Both the position numbers and the translations under genes were made by a program. This document shows, in pieces, positions 1 to 5,552 of a stretch of 5,717 nucleotides of DNA. The notes under the pieces are model-generated. The model did no database searches. It was not told where the DNA came from and saw only the letters and a program-made list of their open reading frames with translations. Positions within the stretch are counted from its first letter, which is position 1; the number at the start of each line of letters is the position of its first letter. Source of the stretch: Chloroflexota bacterium (lineage in GTDB: Bacteria > Chloroflexota > UBA5177 > JANWHV01); the NCBI GenBank assembly GCA_025450255.1, contig JANWHV010000221.1, positions 1 through 5,717 on the forward strand, read 5' to 3'.

Positions 1-1
1 C

Positions 2-67
2 AGCACGTTGCGGCCCGCGCTGGAGGACATCGTGGTGCGCTTCAGGCTTGTGCTGGTGGGCGGTTAG
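2..67 (+). CDS. C-terminal tail of a + strand gene, possibly an ABC-type ATPase (5' end outside window)
   Basis: One forward frame is open from the window edge to a TAG at 65-67 and gives 21 residues, STLRPALEDIVVRFRLVLVGG split as STLRPALEDI then VVRFRLVLVGG. The pattern 'xRPxLEDxxxR' resembles the end of ABC-2 type (drug-export) transporter ATPases, which commonly finish in a 'PxLEDVFLxLTG'-like stretch. Only the tail is present, so no nucleotide-binding motif can be checked and the family call is weak. It runs convergently toward the minus-strand importer operon, with about 190 bases between the two stops. It could equally be an unrelated protein whose last residues look similar by chance. 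Confidence 0.35.
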   Translation, partial: STLRPALEDIVVRFRLVLVGG

Positions 68-254
68 TGCAAAGAACCGCGATCGACGAGCGCATCGATA
101 GTCAGTTGAGTACTGCTTCCCGCCCTACCTTCGGTCGCGTAGGCTGATTCGGCGGATCGCGGCCAATCGTGGGCGAACGCGACGTTTCGCCGAGCCAGGG
201 CAACGTCGAGCATACGACGATGGCCTCGCCGAGCCGGTAGAGCCCGCGGCACGC
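68..254. other. Convergent intergenic region, nothing recognised
   Basis: This stretch lies between the stop of the leftmost + strand gene and the stop of the permease. A 62-codon minus-strand reading frame (64-252) exists, but it has no recognisable family, no convincing ribosome binding site, and an arginine-rich composition typical of a chance frame in GC-rich DNA. I see no hairpin followed by a T tract that would serve as a terminator for either converging gene. A short ATCGA/TCGAT inverted repeat near 84-107 is too weak to call. The region might be a gene relic. Confidence 0.5.
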
Positions 255-1103
255 CTACTGCCCTCGCCGGCCTAATACGGCGCGTTCGATGCCGGCCACC
301 ACCAGGAACACAATCACGCCCGTTAGCGTGGCGACCAGTACGATCGCCATCACCTGGGCGGTATCGATCGACTGTTTGGCGGTGATCAGCTCATAGCCGA
401 TGCTCTGGCCGCTGCCCGCCACGTACTCGCCTACGATGGCGCCGACCAGGCTGAGCGTGCTGGTGATACGGAGCGAAGCGAACAGCGAGGGAATAGACGC
501 GGGCCAGCGCAGCTTGCGGAATACCTGCCAGCGGGTGGCGTTGAGCACGCGGAACAGGTCGAGGTGCAGCGGATCGACCATGCGCAGCCCCTGCGTCATG
601 TTCACCAGGGCCGGGAAGAAGGAGATCAGGAACGCGATGCCCACCTGCGGCCACAGGCTATCTAGCGGCAGGATGATCACCAGGATCGGCGACCACACGA
701 TGATCGGGATAGTCTGCACCAATACGGCGAGCGGGAAAAGCGTTCGCTCCGCTATGCGCGAGTGGACGAATATGCTGGCCCCCAGTATTGCCAATACGTT
801 GGCCAGCACGAAGCCGATACCGGCCTCCTCAAGCGTAGTCACCAGACCCGGCCAGATAGAAGGCCAGTTGTCGGCAAGGCTGTGCAGGGTGTCGTCGAGA
901 CGCGGAAAGATGAACGGCGGCACGTTCCGCCAGACCACGAAGCATTGCCAGAAGACCAGTACCAGGCATACGGCGACAACCGGCAGCAACGCGCTGAGCG
1001 CCCGATCCTTGCGGGCCTGGCGGCGCAGGCGTTGAATCCGTTCCGGATCGCCGCCCACCTGGGCATCGTCCGTGCCCGGTGGCATCGGTTCGCTTGGGCT
1101 CAC
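255..1103 (-). CDS. ABC importer permease, BPD inner-membrane component (SsuC/TauC/ThiX-like)
   Basis: This 282-aa integral membrane protein forms the translocation channel of the importer. The start is a GTG at 1103-1101 that overlaps the ATPase stop by four bases (GTGA), which indicates translational coupling; an in-frame ATG at residue 7 is the alternative. A charged, arginine-rich N-terminal cytoplasmic segment (about 1-34) is followed by roughly six hydrophobic segments near residues 36-58, 93-113, 122-145, 151-170, 210-230 and 250-272. Between the fourth and fifth lies the cytoplasmic EAA-type coupling loop (about 186-206, LNATRWQVFRKLRWPASIPS), which contacts the ATPase; the canonical EAA is degenerate. 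'FRVLNATRWQVF' and 'GxIVGEYVAGSxxxGY' (221-237) are typical of nitrate/sulfonate/taurine/pyrimidine permeases. It is the last gene of the operon. The length is normal and the gene looks intact. Substrate is not readable from the permease. Confidence 0.93.
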   Translation of the reverse strand: MSPSEPMPPGTDDAQVGGDPERIQRLRRQARKDRALSALLPVVAVCLVLVFWQCFVVWRNVPPFIFPRLDDTLHSLADNWPSIWPGLVTTLEEAGIGFVLANVLAILGASIFVHSRIAERTLFPLAVLVQTIPIIVWSPILVIILPLDSLWPQVGIAFLISFFPALVNMTQGLRMVDPLHLDLFRVLNATRWQVFRKLRWPASIPSLFASLRITSTLSLVGAIVGEYVAGSGQSIGYELITAKQSIDTAQVMAIVLVATLTGVIVFLVVAGIERAVLGRRGQ

Positions 1104-1906
1104 CAGTCCCCCGTCCCCACACCCTCGGTCGCGGTGGCGACAGCCTCGTGATCCGGGCGCCCTTCGAGCGCCGACAGCACCTTGGTCTCCAGACCGAAGA
1201 ACGCGGGACTGCGCCGCACGCTGGGCAAGCGCGGGCGCGCCAGGGGGATAGGGACGATGCGGTGCAAGCGGCCAGGCCTCGGCGTGAACACGGCGACACG
1301 GTCGCTCAGGTACACGGCCTCAGCGATGCTGTGCGTCACGAACAATACCGTGATGCGGGTCGCCTCCCAGACGCGCAGCAGCGCCGCGTTCATCTCATCA
1401 CGGGTGATCTGGTCGAGGGCGCCAAAGGGCTCGTCCATCAGCAACACGTCGGGCTCCTGCATCAGGGCGCGAGCAAGGGCTACGCGCTGCCGCTGGCCGC
1501 CCGACAATTGCATGGGCAGGCGCTCCGCGCAGTCTCCCAGGCCGACGCGGTCCAGCATCTCCAGGGCACGCTTCCGGCCGGCCGCGTCGAGCCGCCCGCC
1601 CAACTCGAGCGGCAGCTCCACGTTGCGCGCGGATCGGCGCCAGGCCAGCAGCGCCGGTTCCTGAAACACCATGCCGATGCGCCTCGCCGTGCGTACGGCA
1701 CGGGGCGAGGCGCCGGCAATGGCGATGTCGCCGCCTTCGGCCTGCAGCAAATCCGCTACCAACCGGAGCAGCGTGGACTTACCGCAGCCGGACGGGCCGA
1801 TCAGTGAGACGAACTCGCCGGCCGCGACCTCCAGATGTATGTCCTGCAAGGCGCGCACGCCATTTGGATAGCTGAACCGCACGCCCCGGCAGGAGATCGA
1901 CCCCAT
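1100..1906 (-). CDS. ABC importer ATP-binding protein (SsuB/TauB/ThiZ-like)
   Basis: This 268-aa cytoplasmic ATPase powers the importer. All hallmark motifs are present: Walker A GPSGCGKST (37-45), Q-loop glutamine (Q82, in VFQEP), signature LSGGQ (134-138), Walker B VLLMDEP with catalytic Glu159 (154-160), D-loop GALD (162-165) and switch histidine H192 (FVTHS). 'DEPFGALDQITRDEM' and 'THSIAEAVYLSDRVAVF' are characteristic of the nitrate/sulfonate/taurine/thiamine-precursor branch. The ATG at 1906-1904 lies 1 nt after the binding-protein stop, and its own stop overlaps the permease start. This is strong evidence for one operon with coupled translation. The C-terminal ~60 residues beyond the core are arginine- and proline-rich, as is common in this branch. 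It appears fully functional. The family assignment is firm, the substrate is not. Confidence 0.96.
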   Translation of the reverse strand: MGSISCRGVRFSYPNGVRALQDIHLEVAAGEFVSLIGPSGCGKSTLLRLVADLLQAEGGDIAIAGASPRAVRTARRIGMVFQEPALLAWRRSARNVELPLELGGRLDAAGRKRALEMLDRVGLGDCAERLPMQLSGGQRQRVALARALMQEPDVLLMDEPFGALDQITRDEMNAALLRVWEATRITVLFVTHSIAEAVYLSDRVAVFTPRPGRLHRIVPIPLARPRLPSVRRSPAFFGLETKVLSALEGRPDHEAVATATEGVGTGDW

Positions 1907-1907
1907 T

Positions 1908-2888
1908 TCAGCTCTTGGGTAGGAACTGGGTCGTGAACACGCTGCTTGCGGGCACCTTGGTGGTGATTTGCTTATATTTTGTCAGCAGATCGATGCCGGC
2001 CTGCCACCGGCTCTCAAGCATGCCGCCGCTTGGCATCGACACGGGCGAGGAAAGCTGGCCCAACGCCTTCATTTCGGCAAGCTGCTGCGACACGGAATCG
2101 TTCTTGTCCAGCTTCGGCACCACGATATGGGCGACTTCGGTGGGGTGGGTCAGGGCGTAGCGCCAGCCGCGATCCATAATCGAGACGACTTTTTGCACCA
2201 GGGCGGGGTTTTGCTTAATAGCGTTGTCGGTCGTGAACAACACGTCGCTGTAGAAGTTATAGCCGTACTTGCTGGCGGGGATGACGTTGGCGTTCACGTG
2301 ATATTTCTGCGCCATCTCAATCGGCTCGTTGGTCAGATATGCCAGATAGGCGTCCACTTTTCCGGCCAGCAATACGGTGGGGTCAAAGGCAACCACCACC
2401 GGCGTCACGTCCTTATCCGATAGGCCGACGGCGCTCAACATGGCATCCAGCACATACTTCTCATGCGCCTGATAGCCGATACGCTTGCCCTTGAACTGCA
2501 GCGGCGTGGTGATACCGCTCTTGGGCAGGGTCATGAAAGCAAACGGCGACTTCTGGCCCGAGGCCCAGACAGCTTGCAAGGGAATGTGCTTGGACCGGGC
2601 GATAATTAGCGACGCGCCGTCCTGGAAGCCGAATTGGTACTTCCCGGCGCCCACCAGAAGGACAGGGTCGTTGCTGAAGTCGTAGCCGCGCACGGTGACG
2701 TTCAAGCCGGCTTGCGTCCACCAGCCTTTCTGCTGTGCCACCCAGATACCGGCGAACTCCACGTTCGTGATCCAGTTCAGGGCGATGGAAACGTTGGTCA
2801 TGGACGCGGCGCGCGCGGGTGTCTTCGGCAACGGGTTGATCAGGACGGCGCCGAGTAGGGCAGCGGATAATAGCAGGCGACGAAGCAT
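1908..2888 (-). CDS. ABC importer substrate-binding protein, NMT1/THI5-like (ThiY/RibY type)
   Basis: This 326-aa secreted receptor is the first gene of the operon. The start at 2888 is chosen because AAGGAG lies 8 nt upstream and because it begins directly with a signal peptide: RR at 3-4, a hydrophobic core at 5-20, and a likely cleavage after ARA or ARAA (25-28). The 49 residues further upstream in frame are arginine-rich and unlike a secretory leader. The mature part opens with the NMT1/THI5 hallmark LNWITNVEFAGIWVAQQKGWW (37-57, followed by xxAGL), followed by a type II periplasmic-binding fold. Distinct stretches are GFQDGAS (87-93), GKRIGYQ (134-140) and LTNEPI (185-190). Known family members bind formylaminopyrimidine or HMP (thiamine precursors) or riboflavin. 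The eukaryotic Thi5 cysteine motif is absent, so this is a receptor and not an HMP synthase. Oddly there is no lipobox cysteine, and no cysteine anywhere in the protein. Confidence 0.93.
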   Translation of the reverse strand: MLRRLLLSAALLGAVLINPLPKTPARAASMTNVSIALNWITNVEFAGIWVAQQKGWWTQAGLNVTVRGYDFSNDPVLLVGAGKYQFGFQDGASLIIARSKHIPLQAVWASGQKSPFAFMTLPKSGITTPLQFKGKRIGYQAHEKYVLDAMLSAVGLSDKDVTPVVVAFDPTVLLAGKVDAYLAYLTNEPIEMAQKYHVNANVIPASKYGYNFYSDVLFTTDNAIKQNPALVQKVVSIMDRGWRYALTHPTEVAHIVVPKLDKNDSVSQQLAEMKALGQLSSPVSMPSGGMLESRWQAGIDLLTKYKQITTKVPASSVFTTQFLPKS

Positions 2889-3020
2889 CGGGTGATCTCC
2901 TTGCATGGCTCTGGACATGTTCACGGAAATCCCGGAACAACGTTTCCTCGCGACGGCGCGGAGCGTACGCGCGAACAGCCGACAACCCCATTGCCGGTGG
3001 CCAGGCCCCGCGACAGGCTG

Positions 3021-3026
3021 AGTATA
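3021..3026 (-). promoter_or_regulatory. Candidate -10 box for the importer operon
   Basis: Reading the minus strand, TATACT matches the housekeeping -10 consensus TATAAT at five of six positions. It stands out in a GC-rich region. The hexamer 17 nt further upstream (TTCCGG) is a poor -35 match, and no extended -10 TG is correctly placed. Transcription would begin near 3014. An activator or an alternative sigma factor may be required; alternatively, the match may be chance. Confidence 0.35.
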
Positions 3027-3041
3027 CACCATCATGTGGTG
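3027..3041. repeat. Short inverted repeat beside the -10 box, possible operator
   Basis: CACCA and TGGTG form perfect 5-bp arms around a 5-nt spacer (TCATG). The element lies immediately upstream of the candidate -10 box of the importer operon, inside what would be the -35/-10 spacer. A repressor bound there would block RNA polymerase. The arms are short, so chance occurrence is quite possible and no known regulator motif is recognised. Confidence 0.2.
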
Positions 3042-3242
3042 ACCGGAAGATGACTACCCACATATCGCGGCCGACTTACGCGACATTCGCGGCCGGCCGG
3101 CAAGAGGGCGCCGATTGACGACGGTACGCCACTTCGGCAGACGGCCCACCAGCGTGTGACAAAAGGCAGGCATAGCGCGGGACCGTTGGCCCTGACGCCC
3201 GACCCATCCCATGCCCGATGATTGAGCCATCGAGAGTTGACC

Positions 3243-3260
3243 CCGAGGCGTCGGCCTCGG
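3243..3260 (+). repeat. GC-rich leader hairpin upstream of the membrane protein gene
   Basis: CCGAGGC (3243-3249) and GCCTCGG (3254-3260) make a perfect 7-bp stem with a GTCG tetraloop, ending 26 nt before the ATG at 3287 and about 12 nt before its ribosome binding site. In the mRNA it would form a stable stem next to, but not covering, the Shine-Dalgarno sequence. It could be a small leader structure or a mild transcription pause. No U tract follows, so it is not an intrinsic terminator. Confidence 0.35.
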
Positions 3261-3286
3261 ACAGCATTGAGGAAAGGGAGATCATC

Positions 3287-3844
3287 ATGGCCCCGCAGCT
3301 TCGTTTGAGGGTGGCAATCCTGCAAATTGCCCTGGTTGTAGTGCTTGCCTTTGTCGCGGGCTTCCTGTATTGGGCGGCCAACTTCACGCATTCGTATGTT
3401 AGCGACGAGCTGACGCAGCAGAAAATCTCGTTTCCGGTGGCGGGCAGCGCCGCGCTCAGCCCGACCGAGTTCCCGGACCTCCAGCAATACGCCGGGCAAG
3501 CGGTGGTAAACGGCGACCAGGCCAAGGCATACGCAAATGGCTTCATTAACCGCCATCTGGCTGCCATCGGCGGCGGCAAGACCTACTCGCAGGTGAGCGC
3601 CCTGTCCCTGGCCAACCCCAAGGATGCGAAACTGGCCGCGACCGTGCAGACTCTCTTCCGCGGTGAAACCCTGCGCGGCCTGCTCCTTAACGCCTGGGGC
3701 TGGTGGACCGTCGGCGCCTACGCGCTCTACGCCGCCATCGGGCTGACGGCGGCCTCGGTCGCGGTCTTCCTGGCCTTCCTCTTCGAGGTGTTCATCGCGC
3801 CAAAGCGAGAGCTTCGAAGACCGGGAGTGCGCCTGGCGGCGTAA
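3287..3844 (+). CDS. Conserved membrane protein with two TM segments and an external domain, function unknown
   Basis: This 185-aa protein starts at the ATG at 3287, which is preceded by AAAGGGAG at a 6-nt spacing; the frame is open upstream to an ATG at 3218, but that one has no ribosome binding site. TM1 spans about residues 9-31 (ILQIALVVVLAFVAGFLYW). A soluble region of about 110 residues (32-141) follows, with conserved-looking stretches 'YAGQAVVNGDQAKAYANGFI' (68-87), 'GGGKTYSQVS' (95-104) and 'TLFRGETLRGLLLNAWGWW' (122-140). TM2 (about 142-170) then leads to a short basic tail (APKRELRRPG) that suggests a cytoplasmic C-terminus. From memory, very similar proteins in actinobacteria are often mislabelled 'aromatic ring-opening dioxygenase LigA'; I see no dioxygenase features here. 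It stands alone, divergent from the importer. No function is assigned. Confidence 0.85.
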   Translation: MAPQLRLRVAILQIALVVVLAFVAGFLYWAANFTHSYVSDELTQQKISFPVAGSAALSPTEFPDLQQYAGQAVVNGDQAKAYANGFINRHLAAIGGGKTYSQVSALSLANPKDAKLAATVQTLFRGETLRGLLLNAWGWWTVGAYALYAAIGLTAASVAVFLAFLFEVFIAPKRELRRPGVRLAA

Positions 3845-3874
3845 CGCGGGACACGCGGGTTGCCAGACCCCTGC

Positions 3875-3924
3875 GCAAGCGAGAGGGTCCGTACCAAAAC
3901 CTCGGTACGGACCCTCTCGCTTGC
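3875..3924. repeat. Perfect 21-bp inverted repeat (stem-loop), terminator-like without a T tract
   Basis: Arms 3875-3895 and 3904-3924 are exact reverse complements, with an 8-nt loop (AAAACCTC). The core of each arm reads GAGAGGGTCCGTACC or its complement. It begins 30 nt after the stop of the membrane protein gene and about 85 nt before the phosphotransferase remnant. Its position suits a transcription terminator or an mRNA 3'-end stabiliser. However, neither side is followed by a run of T (the right flank is TATAGAGGC), so it is not a classical intrinsic terminator. A 21-bp perfect stem could instead be a dispersed palindromic repeat, a mobile mini-element or a protein binding site. Confidence 0.8.
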
Positions 3925-4008
3925 TATAGAGGCGGACATCCCGGCCTGCTCGCGGCAGCGCCGTCCCCATCATATCGGGTACCCGACCCTGGTCGCGGCA
4001 ACCATTGT

Positions 4009-4852
4009 ATGTTGAAAGCCATGGAAACCGCTGAAGCGCAAGCACGGATAACGAGCGCCTTCCCGGCCCTTGCCGTCACGACGATTGTCCCGTTTGGCGC
4101 CGGTTGGGCAAACGCCTCCTGGCTTCTCAATGACGAGTTGGTATTCCGGTTTCCAGGGAACGCGCGTGGCGGAGTCGACGCTGAGGGAGATGGCCGTACT
4201 GCCATTGCTCGGACCCACCCTACCGGTACCGGCGCCGGATTTCCACTATGCCGCGCCAAACGCGCGGCCACTGCCATTTGGCGGCTACACGCTGGTGCCG
4301 GGCGTGCCCTTGAGCGACGCGCGTCGAGCGGCGAACGCTGGGTCGGTCGCAGAGGGCATTGGCGGCTTTCTCACTGCCCTGCATAGCTTTCCCATAACGA
4401 TCGCCCAGGCGCTCGGCGTGCCCGGTGGTACAGCCGAGCAGTGGCGAGAAGAGTATGCCGCGTTCCGCGATATGATCCTGCCAACCATCGCACCAAATGT
4501 CTCTGACGATGAGCGACACGAGATCGTGGCTGCGTTCGATCGATTCCTGGACGACGATCGCCATTTTACCTTCACGCCGGTGTTATTGCATCGCGACCTG
4601 GTGGACGAACACATACTCGTCGAGGGCGAGACCGGTACCCTGAGCGGGGTGATCGACTTCGAAGACATGAGTATCGGCGATCCGGCATTCGATTTCACCG
4701 GCATAGCGCATCTCGGCCCAGCCGCCGTGACCGCGTATCGCGGCCCCGTGGACGCTGGGTTCGCGGAGCGCATCCGCTTCTACAGGTGGTTGATGCCGTT
4801 GCACGAGGTGCAGTATGGCGTGGACGAAGGGAATATCCACGTCCGTCAGTAG
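4009..4852 (+). pseudogene. Frameshifted APH-family phosphotransferase (aminoglycoside phosphotransferase-like)
   Basis: Two overlapping frames together make one APH-family kinase of about 280 aa. The N-terminal lobe begins at an ATG at 4009 or, more likely, 4021 (METAEAQARITSAF...) and ends in WLLNDELVFRFPGNAR. Continuity then jumps by one base near 4165-4172 into the frame that carries AESTLREMAVLPLLGPTLPVP and the C-terminal lobe. That lobe has the Brenner-type catalytic motif HRDLVDEHILV (from 4589; catalytic Asp in HRDL, with the EHIL variant seen in some family members). It also has the metal-binding motif VIDFEDMSIGDPAFDF (from about 4649; Asp at 4655-4657). The family phosphorylates small-molecule hydroxyls, including aminoglycosides, but many members have unknown substrates. 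The C-terminus ends abruptly at 4852 inside a neighbouring gene's sequence, which suggests loss of the last residues. A sequencing error at the frameshift cannot be excluded, but the damaged 3' end favours a true pseudogene. Confidence 0.8.
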
Positions 4853-5444
4853 GTAGAGGTCACAGTGGCGCGGCGCGGCAATCGCCCGGATGTCGGGTGA
4901 CGGGGTTCCCATGTACCGCTCGTGCCAGATGCCGGTGGCGAATGCGTCGGTGTCGCGGATCAGCACCCGATTCGCCTGCAGCGCGGCAAGATCCTCGCGT
5001 CGGCACTGCTCGGACGCAATGGCGACGAATTCTTCGGATCGCCAGGAATCGGGATCCGGTTCGAGCAGCTTGGCCCCGGTATATTCGCGCCCGTACTCGG
5101 GCACCCATAGGGTGTCGTAATACTCGGCCAGGGCCGCTGACACGTTTGACAACGTAGGCGCGGACGCAGGGCTCGAGGTACGACCAATACGCCAGTGGAT
5201 CGGCACGCACCCTCGTCCCCGAGCAGGGAACGCACAGTCGCGCCCGGTCGACGCACAGGTGCGTCGCGCCCATCAGCGAAGCGTAGCGGTCGCCGTATTC
5301 CTCCGAGGTGAACACCGCGTCGGGCGCCTGGCCCAGCCACTCCACGGTCAGGCGCGCCCAGAGCGCGCTGTCGCCGGCGCCGTAATGGTCGTCGATACAG
5401 AGCACCGTGGCGGCGGGGTGGATCTCTCGCAGCCAGGCGGCGCG
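4823..5444 (-). pseudogene. nadR: Decayed nadR-like gene (NMN adenylyltransferase / nicotinamide riboside kinase)
   Basis: The remnant reads in two frames. From 5444 to about 5139: RAAWLREIHP..., APDAVFTSEEYGDRYASLMG, CSGTRVRADPLAYWSYLEPC and VRAYVVKRV, matching the adenylyltransferase domain, including its C-terminal SGTxVRADP nucleotide-binding motif. From about 5134 to 4823, in another frame: ALAEYYDTLWVPEYGREYTG, WRSEEFVAIASEQCRREDL, NRVLIRDTDAFATGIWHERY and DLYLLTDVDIPFV, matching the kinase domain. Three losses are visible. The N-terminal part with the GxFxPxHxGH motif is missing. The kinase P-loop (GAESTGTTTL-type), expected directly after KRV, is missing by a small out-of-frame deletion near 5134-5140. 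The C-terminal end stops where it meets the phosphotransferase gene. NadR makes NAD from NMN and phosphorylates nicotinamide riboside; this copy can do neither. 'nadR-like' rests on motif memory, without a database comparison. Confidence 0.82.
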
Positions 5445-5446
5445 GC

Positions 5447-5509
5447 ATCGTCGATGCGTTGCAAGACGACGGTCATGCCGAACGTACATGCAAGCAGGGC
5501 GATTGCCAT
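5447..5509 (-). other. Short coding-like fragment at the broken 5' edge of the nadR remnant
   Basis: From an ATG at 5509 (inside the palindrome) the minus strand reads MAIALLACTFGMTVVLQRID and then D, before the nadR homology starts in a different frame at 5444. The segment is hydrophobic and protein-like. It may be the last piece of the NadR N-terminal domain (family members have a 'LTVIVC' β-strand there) after small deletions. Alternatively, it may be a TM-segment fragment of another gene joined by deletion. No ribosome binding site precedes the ATG, so I do not call it a gene. Confidence 0.3.
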
Positions 5510-5539
5510 TAATACTCTTATTTAGTATTAATGGCAATC
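5501..5539. repeat. AT-rich perfect palindrome with 16-bp arms
   Basis: Arms GATTGCCATTAATACT (5501-5516) and AGTATTAATGGCAATC (5524-5539) are exact reverse complements around a 7-nt loop (CTTATTT). The base composition is sharply more AT-rich than the surroundings. A 7-bp direct repeat AGGGCGA occurs at 5496-5502 and 5546-5552, on either side of it. The palindrome lies 13 nt downstream of the TetR-type stop on the minus strand, where it could act as a transcription terminator, although no T tract follows the stem. It also sits at the broken 5' edge of the nadR remnant. Alternatives are a miniature insertion, with the direct repeats as a target duplication, or a regulator binding site. Confidence 0.75.
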
Positions 5540-5552
5540 CCTTGTAGGGCGA

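Larger units (their letters stand above)
2889..3286. promoter_or_regulatory. Divergent intergenic region between the importer operon and the membrane protein gene
   Basis: About 400 bases separate the two divergent start codons. On the minus strand there is a candidate -10 box (TATACT, 3026-3021), which would give a leader of roughly 125 nt before the binding-protein start. An AAGGAG ribosome binding site lies just before 2888. On the plus strand, AAAGGGAG (3273-3280) sits 6 nt before the ATG at 3287. I searched both strands by eye for TPP, FMN and cobalamin riboswitch cores and found none. No convincing -35/-10 pair is visible for the plus-strand gene; TTGACG at 3115-3120 lacks a partner at the right distance. 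No open frame here shows protein-like composition. Confidence 0.55.

Noticed and set aside
84..107. Weak ATCGA/TCGAT inverted repeat after the left-edge gene
   Set aside because: Arms of only 5 bp and no T tract; easily chance.
64..252. 62-codon minus-strand frame downstream of the permease
   Set aside because: No family resemblance, no ribosome binding site, and a composition like a chance frame. A gene relic cannot be excluded.
400..1035. 211-codon plus-strand reading frame
   Set aside because: It is antisense to the permease, and the serine/threonine/arginine-rich translation has no recognisable domain.
1079..1807. 242-codon plus-strand reading frame
   Set aside because: It is antisense to an ATPase with every catalytic motif intact, and its own translation is low-complexity (Q, H, R, A).
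2889..3014. Possible FMN riboswitch in the importer leader because of a CACCGGC stretch on the minus strand
   Set aside because: The other conserved elements (the AGGGTGAAATTCCC-type segment and the closing stem) are not present.
2889..3035. N-terminal extension of the binding protein to a start at 3035
   Set aside because: The extension is arginine-rich, would bury the signal peptide inside the protein, and ignores the good AAGGAG site before 2888.
3016..3041. TPP-riboswitch-like GGCTGAG followed by CACC on the plus strand
   Set aside because: The second conserved half (CCTGATCTGGATAATGCC-type) is absent, and the strand is opposite to the importer operon.
3703..4008. In-frame upstream extension of the phosphotransferase N-terminus
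   Set aside because: It overlaps the end of the membrane protein gene and reads through the stem-loop; family-like sequence starts only at 4009-4021.
3032..4045. 337-codon minus-strand reading frame
   Set aside because: It runs antisense through the membrane protein gene and the stem-loop, its composition is arginine- and glycine-rich without any domain, and it has no ribosome binding site. The plus-strand gene has a ribosome binding site, TM segments and a familiar family pattern.
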